Positions 1 through 8,351 are shown, numbered from the stretch's first letter. The stretch is 35,646 nt of DNA from Spirochaetales bacterium (GCA_017624275.1 JAGANG010000050.1:1-35646), one strand, 5' to 3'. Notes: generated from the letters alone by a model not told the origin. Numbers and translations: made by a program.

Positions 1-215
1 AGATTTTCGTCCTTGCCGGGCTGAATTTCCATGTGGAAATGCGTGTCGAGGATACAAATATTCTTAATTTTCATTTTAAACTTTTCCGCTGCTGCGTGGA
101 TTAACGCCAGCAGATATTTTTTAATTCTGTCGTTCATGATGACTTGGACAAGTCTGTGAAATTTGTTGCTTACGTGATAATACGCATTTTTTTTCAATTG
201 CCGTGGTTTTCGCAT
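1..215 (-). CDS. REP-associated tyrosine transposase (RAYT, Y1_Tnp/HUH family), partial, runs off left edge
   Basis: Only the first 71 codons are in the window; the gene continues beyond position 1. The reading frame starts at ATG 215-213, seven bases after a GGAGG (227-223). The peptide begins MRKPRQLKKNAYYHVSNK, matching the N-terminal YHV-(T/S)-N/S-(R/K) signature of the Y1 single-strand transposase fold. Around residues 60-64 it has THFHMEI, which fits the HUH metal-binding pair (His-Phe-His). The catalytic tyrosine would lie in the missing part. Family members of this kind are domesticated relatives of IS200/IS605 transposases that act on REP hairpins. Three REP-like palindromes lie 130-310 bases upstream of this start, which fits that role. 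Codon choice is somewhat richer in CTG/CTC/GCG than neighbouring genes. The HUH-family call is firm; the RAYT subfamily is inferred from context. Confidence 0.8.
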   Translation of the reverse strand, partial: MRKPRQLKKNAYYHVSNKFHRLVQVIMNDRIKKYLLALIHAAAEKFKMKIKNICILDTHFHMEIQPGKDEN

Positions 216-341
216 TTTTATGCCTCCACAATGTTTTAATGCGTTTTGGGAACAATTCTATTGCACGATTGATTATTTTTTTACAAATTTTCACAGTTTA
301 TTTAATTTTAGAGGTAGGTTGACTTGGAAAAGCTGAAATTG

Positions 342-391
342 CATAGGTGTCAGACGTTCATGCGAAAACAGAATATACGTCTGTCACCATA
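342..391 (-). repeat. REP-like palindrome, copy A
   Basis: This imperfect palindrome has outer arms GGTGTCAGACG (346-356) and CGTCTGTCACC (378-388), with one mismatch. It is flanked by CATAG on the left and ATA on the right. Read on the minus strand it is TATGGTGACAGACG, then a core ATTCTGTTTT, then the closing arm. It is exactly 50 bases, the same length as copy B. It shares arms and core with copies B-E, so it belongs to a dispersed family. It is the copy nearest the RAYT start. Confidence 0.7.
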
Positions 392-415
392 TGCACACAA
401 GTAAACCAAAAAAAG

Positions 416-465
416 CATAGACGACAGACCTCAATCCTAAAACAGGATGCTTCTCTGGCACCATA
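416..465 (-). repeat. REP-like palindrome, copy B
   Basis: This copy aligns without gaps to copy A over 50 bases. It shares the flanking CATAG, the CAGAC arm, the central AAAACAG and the closing CTG-CACCATA. Its outer arms are more degenerate (GACAGACC against CTCTGGCACC). An inner hairpin ATCCT (434-438)/AGGAT (444-448) is perfect. Read on the minus strand it starts TATGGTGCCAGAG and has the core ATCCTGTTTT. Confidence 0.6.
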
Positions 466-477
466 AGTAACGCCATT

Positions 478-527
478 ACATCAAAATGTAGCTAAATCCC
501 AAAATGGAATTAGGGTCTGCCACCATA
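478..527 (-). repeat. REP-like palindrome, copy C (degenerate left arm)
   Basis: Read on the minus strand it begins TATGGTGGCAGACCCTAA, followed by the core ATTCCATTTT. The inner stem CTAAATCC (492-499)/GGAATTAG (506-513) has one mismatch. The distal arm (478-490) has decayed and the left boundary is uncertain. It sits in tandem with copies A and B at 62-74 base spacing between the RAYT and the alpha-amylase gene. Confidence 0.5.
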
Positions 528-568
528 AAAAACAAAAAATAGCTTTCTTATTAAAAAAACAATTTATA

Positions 569-584
569 GTTTCATTTTCGAAAC
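569..584. promoter_or_regulatory. Possible operator dyad upstream of the alpha-amylase gene
   Basis: The arms GTTTC and GAAAC are perfect inverted repeats around a six-base centre, 67 bases before the amylase start. The size and symmetry would suit a LacI/MalR-type sugar regulator, but no regulator gene is in view and the arms are short. This is inference only. The rest of 216-650 holds the three REP-like copies and the AAAGGAG ribosome binding site (638-644). Confidence 0.25.
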
Positions 585-650
585 ACTCTTCTTATGGCAT
601 AAGGATTGCTCTTTTAGAGGGATAAAAATCATTAATAAAGGAGCAAATAA

Positions 651-3600
651 ATGATTAAAAGTTATAAAGTAATCAAGCTGATTACAACTTTATGTTGTGT
701 TTTGGCATTCTCATGTACTAACGTCAAGATTACAGACGTTGTTACAGAAGATAAAAAAACACTGGCACAACCGACATTCGGTATTGACGAAACAAGAGTT
801 GAATACGGTACAATATTAAAGTTCTCATATTTGCCGAATGACGCGCTCTTATCTTTTACATCAGACGGAACAGATCCGGATTTTGAAGATTCTGAAACTT
901 ATATCCCATCTACCGGAATTGAATTAACAAAAAGCTGTACAATTAAAGCTCGCCTTTATCACAGTAATTACAAAGAGTCTTTGGTAGTTGAAAAGCAATT
1001 TTCTGTTTATATTGACGATCCTGTTATCAGTACGCAAAGTACGGAAATTACAACTGCTACAACTTTTTCTCTTTCTCACGTTATTAAAAATAAAAACGGA
1101 AAAAATCACAAAGCCGATATTTATTACACTATAGACGGAGACACACCTACGGAAGATTTAGAAGAATACGACGGAACTCCTTTTACACTTCCTGCCGGTG
1201 ATCATACCATAAAAGTTATAGCTATCATCGACGGTATAAAATCTAAAATCGTAACAAAAACTTTCACTGTAATCGATACTAAAGGTGCTTACCTCAACGG
1301 TCTTTCTGCTGTTGCCGATAACAATGAATATATTAAAAACTTCAATACAACTAATTTTAATTACTCGATAAACTTGCCTACAGAAATTGAAAAAATAAAT
1401 ATCACAGGTACAGCCGATGATAACTGTGAAGTGCAAGGCAATGACGAAATATCACTTGCTCCGGGCGAAACTAAAAATGTCAGCATAGCAGTAGTAAATA
1501 AAGAATCCGGCAAAAGCATGTTGTATCACATAACTATTTACAGAGCTTCTTCAATTGCCTCTGATGATGCATCATTATTAGATTTGCAACTTAAAGATAT
1601 AAATGGCAATGTTATTCCGTTTGATACACCGTTTACAAAAGATACTACAGCTTACACTGCATTAACCACTGTCGATAACGTAAAAGTATATTTTACAAAA
1701 AGTCACGACAAGGCTACAACATCTATTGAATCGGAAACCATTCAGTCATTAAATAACGAAACAACTGAAATCTTAATATATGTAACAGCTGAAAACGGTA
1801 TAAATACCAAACAGTACAAAATAATCGTTGAGAAAGAACAAATCGACGGTCCGGTTTTTAATACAAACTTAAAATCTGTCACTGTAGAGGGCAATTCGAT
1901 ACCTGTTTCTGACTATATGACATATACAACTTCTGCTTCTACCGTTCGTGTAATAGCTACTCCGGAAGATGAGGGTGTCAGAATGGAAATAGACGGTGCT
2001 GCTATCAGCGGAAAAGAAGTAACTGTTCCGTGTACAGTAAATATTACGTTAATGGACTGCGAGATAAAAACTTATACATTAGACATTAAAAAAGCTGCCT
2101 CTGCAGTTTTACAATCACTTACGGTAAACGGTAAAGATGTACCTGTAAATACTTTAATGAATTTTAAATCTGATGAACCGACAGCTAAAATTGTTGCCGT
2201 GACAAATGATGCAACTGCAAGTTTTACTATAGACGGAGTTACTTCCGCAAACGGTGCAGCTCAAAATGTAGTTGTATCAGCTGACGGCGAGACAGCTACA
2301 AAGACAGTAAAAATAATTTTAAAATCTACTGACGGACAAGAAGTAACTTATACTTTATCCGTAACTTATACTAAACCGATTGTTCCTATTACAGATAAAA
2401 TTATTCTTCATGCTTATAACTGGACTAATTGTTATGCATGGACAGGAACTAATACAGAGTTGTTAGGTGCTTGGCCGGGAAAAACAATGACTGATGAAGG
2501 AAATAAGTGGTATGGAATAACTTTGGATGTAGCAAGTGCTAACATCATTTTCAACGGTTCCGGTCAAACAGATGACCTTTCTCGTGAAGCCGGCGAATGG
2601 TGGTACAAAGACGGTAAATGGTTGACTCACAATCCTGATGATTCTCAAGTACCTACAGTAGTTTGGGTAGCACCGGCAAACGGCGACAGCCTTACAGGAA
2701 CAGAAGATTTAACAGTAGATGCTACCGATGACGTAGGCATTGATAAAATCGAGTTTTATGTTGACGAAAAACTTGTTGGTTCAATCGCAAGCGGTATGAC
2801 TTGCAGTTGGGACAGTGCAAATGTAGCAAACGGTACTCATAAATTGAAAGCTGTTGCTTACGACAAAGCCGGAAACAAAGCTGAAACAGAAGAAATTTCC
2901 GTAACTACTCAAAATGCAAATAAAGCACCTGTTGCAAATGCCGGAAAAGATAAAACCGGTACGGAAAACGTTGAATTGACATTTGACGCATCTCAATCTA
3001 CTGACAACGGAACTATCAAAAGTTATGCTTGGGATTTCGATGACGGAACAAAATCTACAGAAATGACAACAAAACATGCATATTCAAAAGCCGGAACTTA
3101 TACAGTAACTTTGACTGTAGCAGACGAAGAAGGTTTAACCGGAACAACGACTATTAAAGTTACAATAAATGAAAAAGATTCTTTTGTTCATCGTGATTTC
3201 CGTGAAGAAAATATTTACTTCATGATGACAGACCGTTTCTGTGACGGTGATAAAACAAACAACAACATCTGGGGCGATGAATATCTTCCGGGCGGTGAAA
3301 GCCAAATGTATGATTTTAACGAATCCAAAACAGGTATTTTAAGTTACTATCACGGCGGAGACTTTAAAGGTATCATCAACAACTTGGATTACTTGGTAGA
3401 AATGGGATTTACTGCAATCTGGATTACTCCGAGTGTAAAACAAGCTGAAGGCCGTTTCTATTACGGAGATTATGAAGCAAGCGGATTCCACGGATATTGG
3501 GGATACGACTTTGACCAAATCGACCCACATCTTCACTCAAGCGGAAAAAACAGCGACGGTTGGGATGATTATAAAGCTATGGTAGCTGCTTGTCATGAAA

Positions 3601-4769
3601 AAGGAATTCGTGTAATGCAGGACGTTGTTATTAATCACGGAAATCAATCTGTTTCCGATCCGAAAACTAAATGGCATGCTCTTGACGGTACCGTAATCAT
3701 GGACGGTCAAACTTGGACATGGGAAACAAAAGATAAATATTACGATCCTAGTAATCTTGCTAACGGATTTTATGCTTATAAAGACGCTTGGGGTTGTGCC
3801 GGTTTGATAGACTTTAACGATAAGAGTCCGGACAGAAAAGATGCTCGCCAGCACATGATTAATGTATATAAAAAATTCATTGATGCAGGTGTAGATGCAT
3901 TCCGTATCGATACAGTTGCTTACGTTACAAATGAATGGTGTGGGGAATTTGCCGATGCAATGTACAATCACGCACAATCTAAAGGAAATAACCATTTCTA
4001 TATGATCGGTGAAGCTTGGTGCGGTCGTCACGATGCCGTTGCTCGTCACTCAAAAGATACAACCGATTCATTGCACATGCTTGATATGCATTTAAGTTGT
4101 CTCGATTATCCGGGAGAAATGAGCAGTGTTTTCAAAGACGGCGGAGATTATGCAAGATTTGAAAGTGTAATTGCCAGTGATGCCGGTTGGGGAACTGACA
4201 AAGAAGAACATACAAAAACAGCAATGTTTGTAGATAACCATGACTGTTTCCGTAACAACGGAATTTATAGTGAAGCACAATACAAAAATGCATTGAACTA
4301 CATTTATTTATTCCGCGGTGTTCCTGTTGTATTCTACGGAACTGAAGCTATGTATTCATGGAAAGGAGCTCATGCTTCTACTAACAAAGACGACGTAGTT
4401 TCAAGATGGATGCTCGGTGACCAAGGTATTAACTATGTAAAACAGAACAAACCGACAATGTACAAACACTTGAAGGTATTGAATAAAATTCGTTCTGCAA
4501 GCCCTTGTATCCAAAAAGGTGTTCAGGATAATATCGAGGTTTCAGGAGACAAAGCTGTATTTACAAGAACTCACGAAGGAAAAACTGCTTATGTAGCAAT
4601 CAGTAAAGGTGCTGCATATTCACAAACTTTCAGTAATGTTAAGAGTGGTACATATACTGAATACTCTTCCGGTTCTGACGGAAATTATACAGCTACTGAT
4701 GTAACTGTCAGCGGAAGTTATTCAGTAAATGTTCCAGCTAACGGATTTGCATTTATTGAACCGAAATAA
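651..4769 (+). CDS. Secreted multidomain alpha-amylase lipoprotein (GH13)
   Basis: This 1372-residue protein should hydrolyse alpha-1,4-glucans outside the cell. A lipoprotein signal ends at LAFSC, so Cys22 is the probable lipidation site. Then come, roughly in order: two chitobiase-C-terminal-like beta-sandwiches (40-205), four cadherin-like/Ig-like modules (210-570), a CBM26-type starch-binding module rich in Trp/Tyr (575-660), a bacterial Ig-like module (665-755) and a PKD domain (760-848). The GH13 barrel runs from about 855 to 1300, with a C-terminal beta domain after it. Catalytic residues are visible: nucleophile Asp1087 in DAFRID, acid/base Glu1121 in GEAW, and Asp1198 in DNHD. The start has AAAGGAG seven bases upstream. 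It appears monocistronic, closed by the terminator that follows. Exact specificity (alpha-amylase, neopullulanase or similar) cannot be decided by eye. Confidence 0.92.
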   Translation: MIKSYKVIKLITTLCCVLAFSCTNVKITDVVTEDKKTLAQPTFGIDETRVEYGTILKFSYLPNDALLSFTSDGTDPDFEDSETYIPSTGIELTKSCTIKARLYHSNYKESLVVEKQFSVYIDDPVISTQSTEITTATTFSLSHVIKNKNGKNHKADIYYTIDGDTPTEDLEEYDGTPFTLPAGDHTIKVIAIIDGIKSKIVTKTFTVIDTKGAYLNGLSAVADNNEYIKNFNTTNFNYSINLPTEIEKINITGTADDNCEVQGNDEISLAPGETKNVSIAVVNKESGKSMLYHITIYRASSIASDDASLLDLQLKDINGNVIPFDTPFTKDTTAYTALTTVDNVKVYFTKSHDKATTSIESETIQSLNNETTEILIYVTAENGINTKQYKIIVEKEQIDGPVFNTNLKSVTVEGNSIPVSDYMTYTTSASTVRVIATPEDEGVRMEIDGAAISGKEVTVPCTVNITLMDCEIKTYTLDIKKAASAVLQSLTVNGKDVPVNTLMNFKSDEPTAKIVAVTNDATASFTIDGVTSANGAAQNVVVSADGETATKTVKIILKSTDGQEVTYTLSVTYTKPIVPITDKIILHAYNWTNCYAWTGTNTELLGAWPGKTMTDEGNKWYGITLDVASANIIFNGSGQTDDLSREAGEWWYKDGKWLTHNPDDSQVPTVVWVAPANGDSLTGTEDLTVDATDDVGIDKIEFYVDEKLVGSIASGMTCSWDSANVANGTHKLKAVAYDKAGNKAETEEISVTTQNANKAPVANAGKDKTGTENVELTFDASQSTDNGTIKSYAWDFDDGTKSTEMTTKHAYSKAGTYTVTLTVADEEGLTGTTTIKVTINEKDSFVHRDFREENIYFMMTDRFCDGDKTNNNIWGDEYLPGGESQMYDFNESKTGILSYYHGGDFKGIINNLDYLVEMGFTAIWITPSVKQAEGRFYYGDYEASGFHGYWGYDFDQIDPHLHSSGKNSDGWDDYKAMVAACHEKGIRVMQDVVINHGNQSVSDPKTKWHALDGTVIMDGQTWTWETKDKYYDPSNLANGFYAYKDAWGCAGLIDFNDKSPDRKDARQHMINVYKKFIDAGVDAFRIDTVAYVTNEWCGEFADAMYNHAQSKGNNHFYMIGEAWCGRHDAVARHSKDTTDSLHMLDMHLSCLDYPGEMSSVFKDGGDYARFESVIASDAGWGTDKEEHTKTAMFVDNHDCFRNNGIYSEAQYKNALNYIYLFRGVPVVFYGTEAMYSWKGAHASTNKDDVVSRWMLGDQGINYVKQNKPTMYKHLKVLNKIRSASPCIQKGVQDNIEVSGDKAVFTRTHEGKTAYVAISKGAAYSQTFSNVKSGTYTEYSSGSDGNYTATDVTVSGSYSVNVPANGFAFIEPK

Positions 4770-4793
4770 ATCTTATTGATTTTAACAAAAACT

Positions 4794-4851
4794 AAACCGC
4801 ATTATTTGTAACTTCAAAACGTTGCAGATAATGCGGTTTTTATTTTTTTTT
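4794..4851 (+). terminator. Rho-independent terminator after the alpha-amylase gene
   Basis: A perfect stem AACCGCATTAT (4795-4805)/ATAATGCGGTT (4828-4838) has a 22-base loop and is followed directly by a T-rich run. It lies 25 bases after the amylase stop. Confidence 0.85.
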
Positions 4852-4876
4852 AAGAAGTAAGTTTTCTTGTTTTTAT

Positions 4877-4921
4877 AGGTGCCAGACCTATATTCTATTT
4901 TGATATAGGGGCCTGTCACCT
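4877..4921 (+). repeat. REP-like palindrome, copy D
   Basis: The arms AGGTGCCAGACCTATAT and ATATAGGGGCCTGTCACCT form a long imperfect hairpin around a core ATTCTATTTTG. It has the same arm consensus (GGTGxCAGAC / CTGxCACC) and core (ATTCYRTTTT) as copies A-C but lies in the opposite orientation. It sits between the amylase terminator and the tRNA gene. Confidence 0.65.
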
Positions 4922-4988
4922 ATTTTAAGTTGTTATACATCAAACTTAATTGACTGAAAAAATGAAATATGATACCTAAAACGAGATT

Positions 4989-5061
4989 GGCCCTGTAGCT
5001 CAGTGGATAGAGTAGAAGTTTCCTAAACTTTTGGTCGGACGTTCAATTCGTCTCAGGGTCA
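4989..5061 (+). tRNA. tRNA-Arg(CCT)
   Basis: A complete cloverleaf can be folded. The acceptor stem is GGCCCTG/CAGGGTC, the D stem GCTC/GAGT, the anticodon stem GAAGT/ACTTT with loop TTCCTAA, the variable loop TGGTC, and the T stem GGACG/CGTCT with loop TTCAATT. The anticodon is CCT (5022-5024), reading AGG. The discriminator is A at 5061 and the 3' CCA is not encoded, so it must be added after transcription. A TATGAT at 4968-4973 is a possible -10 element. Confidence 0.93.
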
Positions 5062-5066
5062 ATAAT

Positions 5067-5117
5067 GGACTGTCTGATAAACTCTGCGATAAGATTTACC
5101 GGACAGCCCTTTTTTTA
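5067..5117 (+). terminator. Terminator after tRNA-Arg
   Basis: The stem GGACTGTC (5067-5074)/GACAGCCC (5102-5109) has one internal mismatch and is followed by an eight-base T run. It begins six bases after the tRNA discriminator. Confidence 0.75.
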
Positions 5118-5124
5118 TTTATAC

Positions 5125-5180
5125 GGAAGAATAAAAATAAGAACGTCAGAATCCTTATTTTCATCTTCCCGGCTTTTTTT
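5125..5180. terminator. Hairpin between tRNA-Arg and the DUF2798-like gene, probable convergent terminator
   Basis: The arms GGAAGAATAAAAATAAG (5125-5141) and CTTATTTTCATCTTCC (5154-5169) pair almost completely. Seven Ts follow on the plus strand (5174-5180), and on the minus strand the stem leads into an A/T-rich run. It lies between convergent genes and may serve both. Confidence 0.5.
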
Positions 5181-5197
5181 GCCAATCTGTAACTGCA

Positions 5198-5884
5198 TTA
5201 ATTATTTTTAGCTTTTTCAGCTTCCAGTTCAGCTTTTATTTCATCCATACGACGGTAAATATCAGCAATTGCTTCGGTTTCATCCACAGGTCGCAAGTTT
5301 TTACCCTGCTTATTTGCTTCCCAAGATAATTCCTCGTGTTTTTTAATATCCTTTGCAAATATTACTCTGAACATTTTACGAACCGCCGGCTGGATAAAAA
5401 ACAATTGAGTAAAAAATGCAAACGGGAAATTAAAACAAACTAATTTTAACCAATTAGCAAGCAATGTGAAAATATTAAATCCTTCATAATACGGATAATA
5501 CAAAAAAGCTGCGATAAAACTCATTGCCGGACACATAATAGTCACTGTTGCACAAATAATCATCGTTTCAAAAATCATAGGATGATTTTTACTCGGATCA
5601 AAAATTCTACAGGCAATTTTAAAAGATCCCGGACTGCCGATTGTCATTTCCAAAAAATAAGCAAGAATAAATTCTACTATGACAACTAACCAAATAGGAA
5701 CAAACTTTCCGCACATCAACACTCCGCCTTGTGCATTAATTGCAGCCAATACACTTTTAGTATTGTTAATTTCCATTAAAATTGAGCCGTTTACTACATA
5801 TAAACTGTAGAAAACATAAGCGTGTACGGTAATTACTACTGTAAGAAAAGCAAATACCATCCTTTGAAATTGATTTCGAGGCAT
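5198..5884 (-). CDS. Putative integral membrane protein, DUF2798-like
   Basis: The protein has 228 residues from ATG 5884-5882, which has AAAGGAG eight bases upstream. A longer frame reaching 5980 has no ribosome binding site and would run into the leader hairpin. About four hydrophobic segments are visible: near residues 10-32, 60-80, 105-130 and 145-170. A charged C-terminal tail rich in Glu/Lys/Ala (about 200-228) should lie in the cytoplasm and may be helical. The sequence resembles proteins annotated DUF2798 in gut and oral anaerobes; the family assignment is from memory and moderate. Its function is unknown. It stands alone between convergent tRNA-Arg and a divergent radical SAM operon. 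Its transcript would carry the long hairpin described at 5918-6061. Confidence 0.7.
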   Translation of the reverse strand: MPRNQFQRMVFAFLTVVITVHAYVFYSLYVVNGSILMEINNTKSVLAAINAQGGVLMCGKFVPIWLVVIVEFILAYFLEMTIGSPGSFKIACRIFDPSKNHPMIFETMIICATVTIMCPAMSFIAAFLYYPYYEGFNIFTLLANWLKLVCFNFPFAFFTQLFFIQPAVRKMFRVIFAKDIKKHEELSWEANKQGKNLRPVDETEAIADIYRRMDEIKAELEAEKAKNN

Positions 5885-5917
5885 AAAAAAAACTCCTTTA
5901 AAAATAAAAAATTGTTT

Positions 5918-6061
5918 ACTCAAAAGTGCAAAAAAAAGACACATGTAATGTTTTGCATAAATCCGAGAATACAACCTCAAATAGGTCGTTGAGCAAAAAT
6001 GCTACTAATCAGATTTACGTGCAAAGCACTACATGTGTCACTATTTAATTGGCTTTTGAGT
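5918..6061 (-). promoter_or_regulatory. Nested inverted repeat with U8 tract in the leader of the DUF2798-like gene (possible attenuator)
   Basis: The inner arms (5938-5963 and 6012-6039) pair over about 26 bases with one mismatch, one G-U pair and a two-base bulge, around a 48-base loop. Both outer ends read GACACATGTA / TACATGTGTC. On the minus strand the inner stem is followed at once by eight Ts (5937-5930), the layout of an intrinsic terminator. Outside it, ACTCAAAAG (5918-5926) and CTTTTGAGT (6053-6061) form a second nine-base pair of arms enclosing the U tract. A TTGACA lies further upstream on the same strand, near 6094-6099. The start codon is 33 bases beyond the outer arm. I do not recognise a known riboswitch class. 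The rest of 5885-6197 holds the promoter region of the plus-strand operon. Confidence 0.5.
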
Positions 6062-6121
6062 TAAGTTGCCCGAAATTAACATTTTTCAAGCTTTTGTCAA
6101 TCGTTTCCGGTTTTGATTTAT

Positions 6122-6151
6122 TTGTTTTAGATTGCTGATTTATGGTATAAG
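6122..6151 (+). promoter_or_regulatory. Candidate promoter of the radical SAM operon
   Basis: TTGTTT (6122-6127) and TATAAG (6146-6151) are separated by 18 bases, about 47 bases before the chosen start. The -10 is good and the -35 partial. Confidence 0.4.
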
Positions 6152-6197
6152 ATTTTTTATAGAATATTTTCTATTAATATATTTAAGGAAATTTATC

Positions 6198-8342
6198 ATG
6201 CAAAAAAATATTGTTCTCATTACTCCGCCGTTTGTTCAATTGTCATCGCCTTATCCGGCAACGGCATTTTTAAAAGGAGCATTGGCACAGGAAAATTTTT
6301 GTGTAAAACAATATGATTTCTCAATATTATTAGCATTAAAATTATTTTCCAAAGACGGACTTTCTGAATTATTTGATGAAATTGAAACCCAATTGAATAA
6401 AGGAAACCTTGAACTTTCCGAGCCGTTGGCTGCTTTTATTACAAAAAAAGAACAATATATTTATACGATAGAGCCGGTAATTTCTTTTTTGCAAGGAAAA
6501 TATCCGCAACTGGCACAAAAAATTTTATCCCGCAATTATTTACCTGAAGGAATGCGTTTTGATGAATTAAAAAATTCTAAGCGTAAAACTGATAATACCG
6601 AAACCGCAATACATTTAGCTTCATTGTATATCGATGATTTGACTGATTTATGCAGTCACACGGTTTTACCTAATTTCGGACTGTCCTGCTATGCCGCATC
6701 TATTGCCGAAAGCAATGATTTGAAATTCAGCGATATTGAAGCATTTTTAAAGGAAGACGATTTATTAACAAATTGGTTAGCTGTTTTAATAAAAGAGCTG
6801 GATATTAAAAATTGTAATCTTGTGGGAATCTCTGTTCCGTTTCCCGGAAATTTCTGTATGGCATTAAAAACTGCAAAAATATTAAAAAATATTAATCCGC
6901 AAATAAAAATAGCTATCGGCGGCGGTTTTGTTAATACTGGACTTCGCAATGTAAAAGAAAAAAAATTATTCGATTATGCCGACTTTGTGATTCTTGATGA
7001 CGGGGAATTACCGTTGATAAAATTGGCAGAGTTTTTAAACGGTGAAAGTGACAAAACTTCGCTGGTACGAACTTTTTACCGTGACAATAATGAAATTATT
7101 TATTCCGGTAATGATTCTCAAAATTACGAAAAACAATTTGTACCGGACTATGGTGAGCTTCCTCTTGATTCTTATTTTACTTTGCGAGAATCTACAAATC
7201 CAATGCACTCTCTTTGGTCACAGCGGATTTATTTAAAACTGCGAATGGCACATGGTTGTTATCATCACGGCTGTACTTTTTGCGATACTACACTTGATTA
7301 TATTGCTACATACAAAGCGGAAGACGGCGTATTTTTAGTTGATGCAATAGAAAAACTTATATTACAAACAGGACTTCACAGTTTTCATTTTGTAGACGAG
7401 GCAATGCCGCCGGCTGTTTTGAAAACATTTTGTCAGGAAATAATAAGACGACGTTTGGATATAATCTGGTGGGGAAATATTCGCTTTGATAAAGCATTTG
7501 ATTCCGATTTACCGCAATTGATGGCACGTGCCGGATGTATTGCTGTTACCGGCGGCATGGAATCGGGGTGCAACAGAATTTTGTCTTTGATGAATAAAAT
7601 GACGACGGTAGAAAATATTGTCAGAGTTTCACAAAAATTTGCAAAAGCTAACATTTTGGTTCACGGATATTTAATCTACGGATTCCCGGGTGAAAAACCG
7701 GAAGAAATCGCAGAAACTTTGGAAGTTGTACGACAAATGTTTCAGGAAAAAATATTACACTCCGTGTTTTTTCACAAATTCAGCCTTACAATCCACAGCG
7801 AAATTTTTCGTAATCCGCAAAAATATTCTGTTACCGGAATTATGCGAGATTTAAGTAAACTTACCGATTACGATATTTATTGCAAAGATTCTATACCGAC
7901 TGCGAAACTTAATAAAATTTCAGAAGCATTAAATGTAGCCGTTTATAATTTTAATTTGCGAAACAGTTTAGAAATTCCGGCTTCACAATGGTTGCGGTTG
8001 CAATGCAAAATAAAACCGCAGTTTGTAAAAACAATATTAAATAATAAGAAAAAGTACGATTTGAACAAAAAATGTTGCTGGCTGGGAACAAAACCTTTTT
8101 TTAAAGACGGAATTCTATATTTTGCCGGCAAAACAGGCGATATATCTTATGAATTACCGCAACCGTTAGCCGATTGGGTATGCAGACTGTTAGAAGAAAG
8201 TTCTGTTAATGGTAAAAAAATGTACCATTCTTTAAAATGTTGGTTAGATTCTTTACCTGGCGGTTTTTTTGAAAACAATGAAGATCTTTTAGATAATGAA
8301 TTGTGGGCAGATTTGCTGGAAGCCGGACTTATTTTACTATAA
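6198..8342 (+). CDS. B12-binding-domain radical SAM protein
   Basis: This 714-residue protein starts at ATG 6198 (AAGGAAA seven bases upstream, MQKNIVLITPP); the upstream extension to 6132 has no binding site. Residues 1-330 fit a cobalamin-binding-like Rossmann region, including the VGISVPFPGN strand and the IGGGFVNTG turn. The radical SAM core follows, with the cluster cysteines C354, C359 and C362 (CYHHGCTFC, CX4CX2C rather than CX3CX2C). Strands FHFVDEAMPP, TGGMESG and HGYLIYGFPGE follow as expected. A C-terminal region of about 250 residues is unassigned. It is the first gene of an apparent operon with a lipoprotein (9-base gap) and a beta-barrel (3-base gap). The substrate cannot be inferred. 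A methyltransferase or ring-forming role would be typical of the superfamily. Confidence 0.85.
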   Translation: MQKNIVLITPPFVQLSSPYPATAFLKGALAQENFCVKQYDFSILLALKLFSKDGLSELFDEIETQLNKGNLELSEPLAAFITKKEQYIYTIEPVISFLQGKYPQLAQKILSRNYLPEGMRFDELKNSKRKTDNTETAIHLASLYIDDLTDLCSHTVLPNFGLSCYAASIAESNDLKFSDIEAFLKEDDLLTNWLAVLIKELDIKNCNLVGISVPFPGNFCMALKTAKILKNINPQIKIAIGGGFVNTGLRNVKEKKLFDYADFVILDDGELPLIKLAEFLNGESDKTSLVRTFYRDNNEIIYSGNDSQNYEKQFVPDYGELPLDSYFTLRESTNPMHSLWSQRIYLKLRMAHGCYHHGCTFCDTTLDYIATYKAEDGVFLVDAIEKLILQTGLHSFHFVDEAMPPAVLKTFCQEIIRRRLDIIWWGNIRFDKAFDSDLPQLMARAGCIAVTGGMESGCNRILSLMNKMTTVENIVRVSQKFAKANILVHGYLIYGFPGEKPEEIAETLEVVRQMFQEKILHSVFFHKFSLTIHSEIFRNPQKYSVTGIMRDLSKLTDYDIYCKDSIPTAKLNKISEALNVAVYNFNLRNSLEIPASQWLRLQCKIKPQFVKTILNNKKKYDLNKKCCWLGTKPFFKDGILYFAGKTGDISYELPQPLADWVCRLLEESSVNGKKMYHSLKCWLDSLPGGFFENNEDLLDNELWADLLEAGLILL

Positions 8343-8351
8343 GGGAAATTT

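Noticed and set aside
342-527. CRISPR-like tandem repeats at 62-74 base spacing
   Set aside because: The units diverge from each other, are themselves palindromic and have no constant repeat with unique spacers. Single copies also occur elsewhere in the window, which fits REP elements.
3537-4049. 170-codon minus-strand frame inside the amylase gene
   Set aside because: It is antisense to the conserved GH13 catalytic barrel and its translation resembles no protein family.
4950-4973. TTGACT with TATGAT as a full promoter for tRNA-Arg
   Set aside because: The spacer is only 12 bases. TATGAT alone may be a -10, but the pair cannot be supported.
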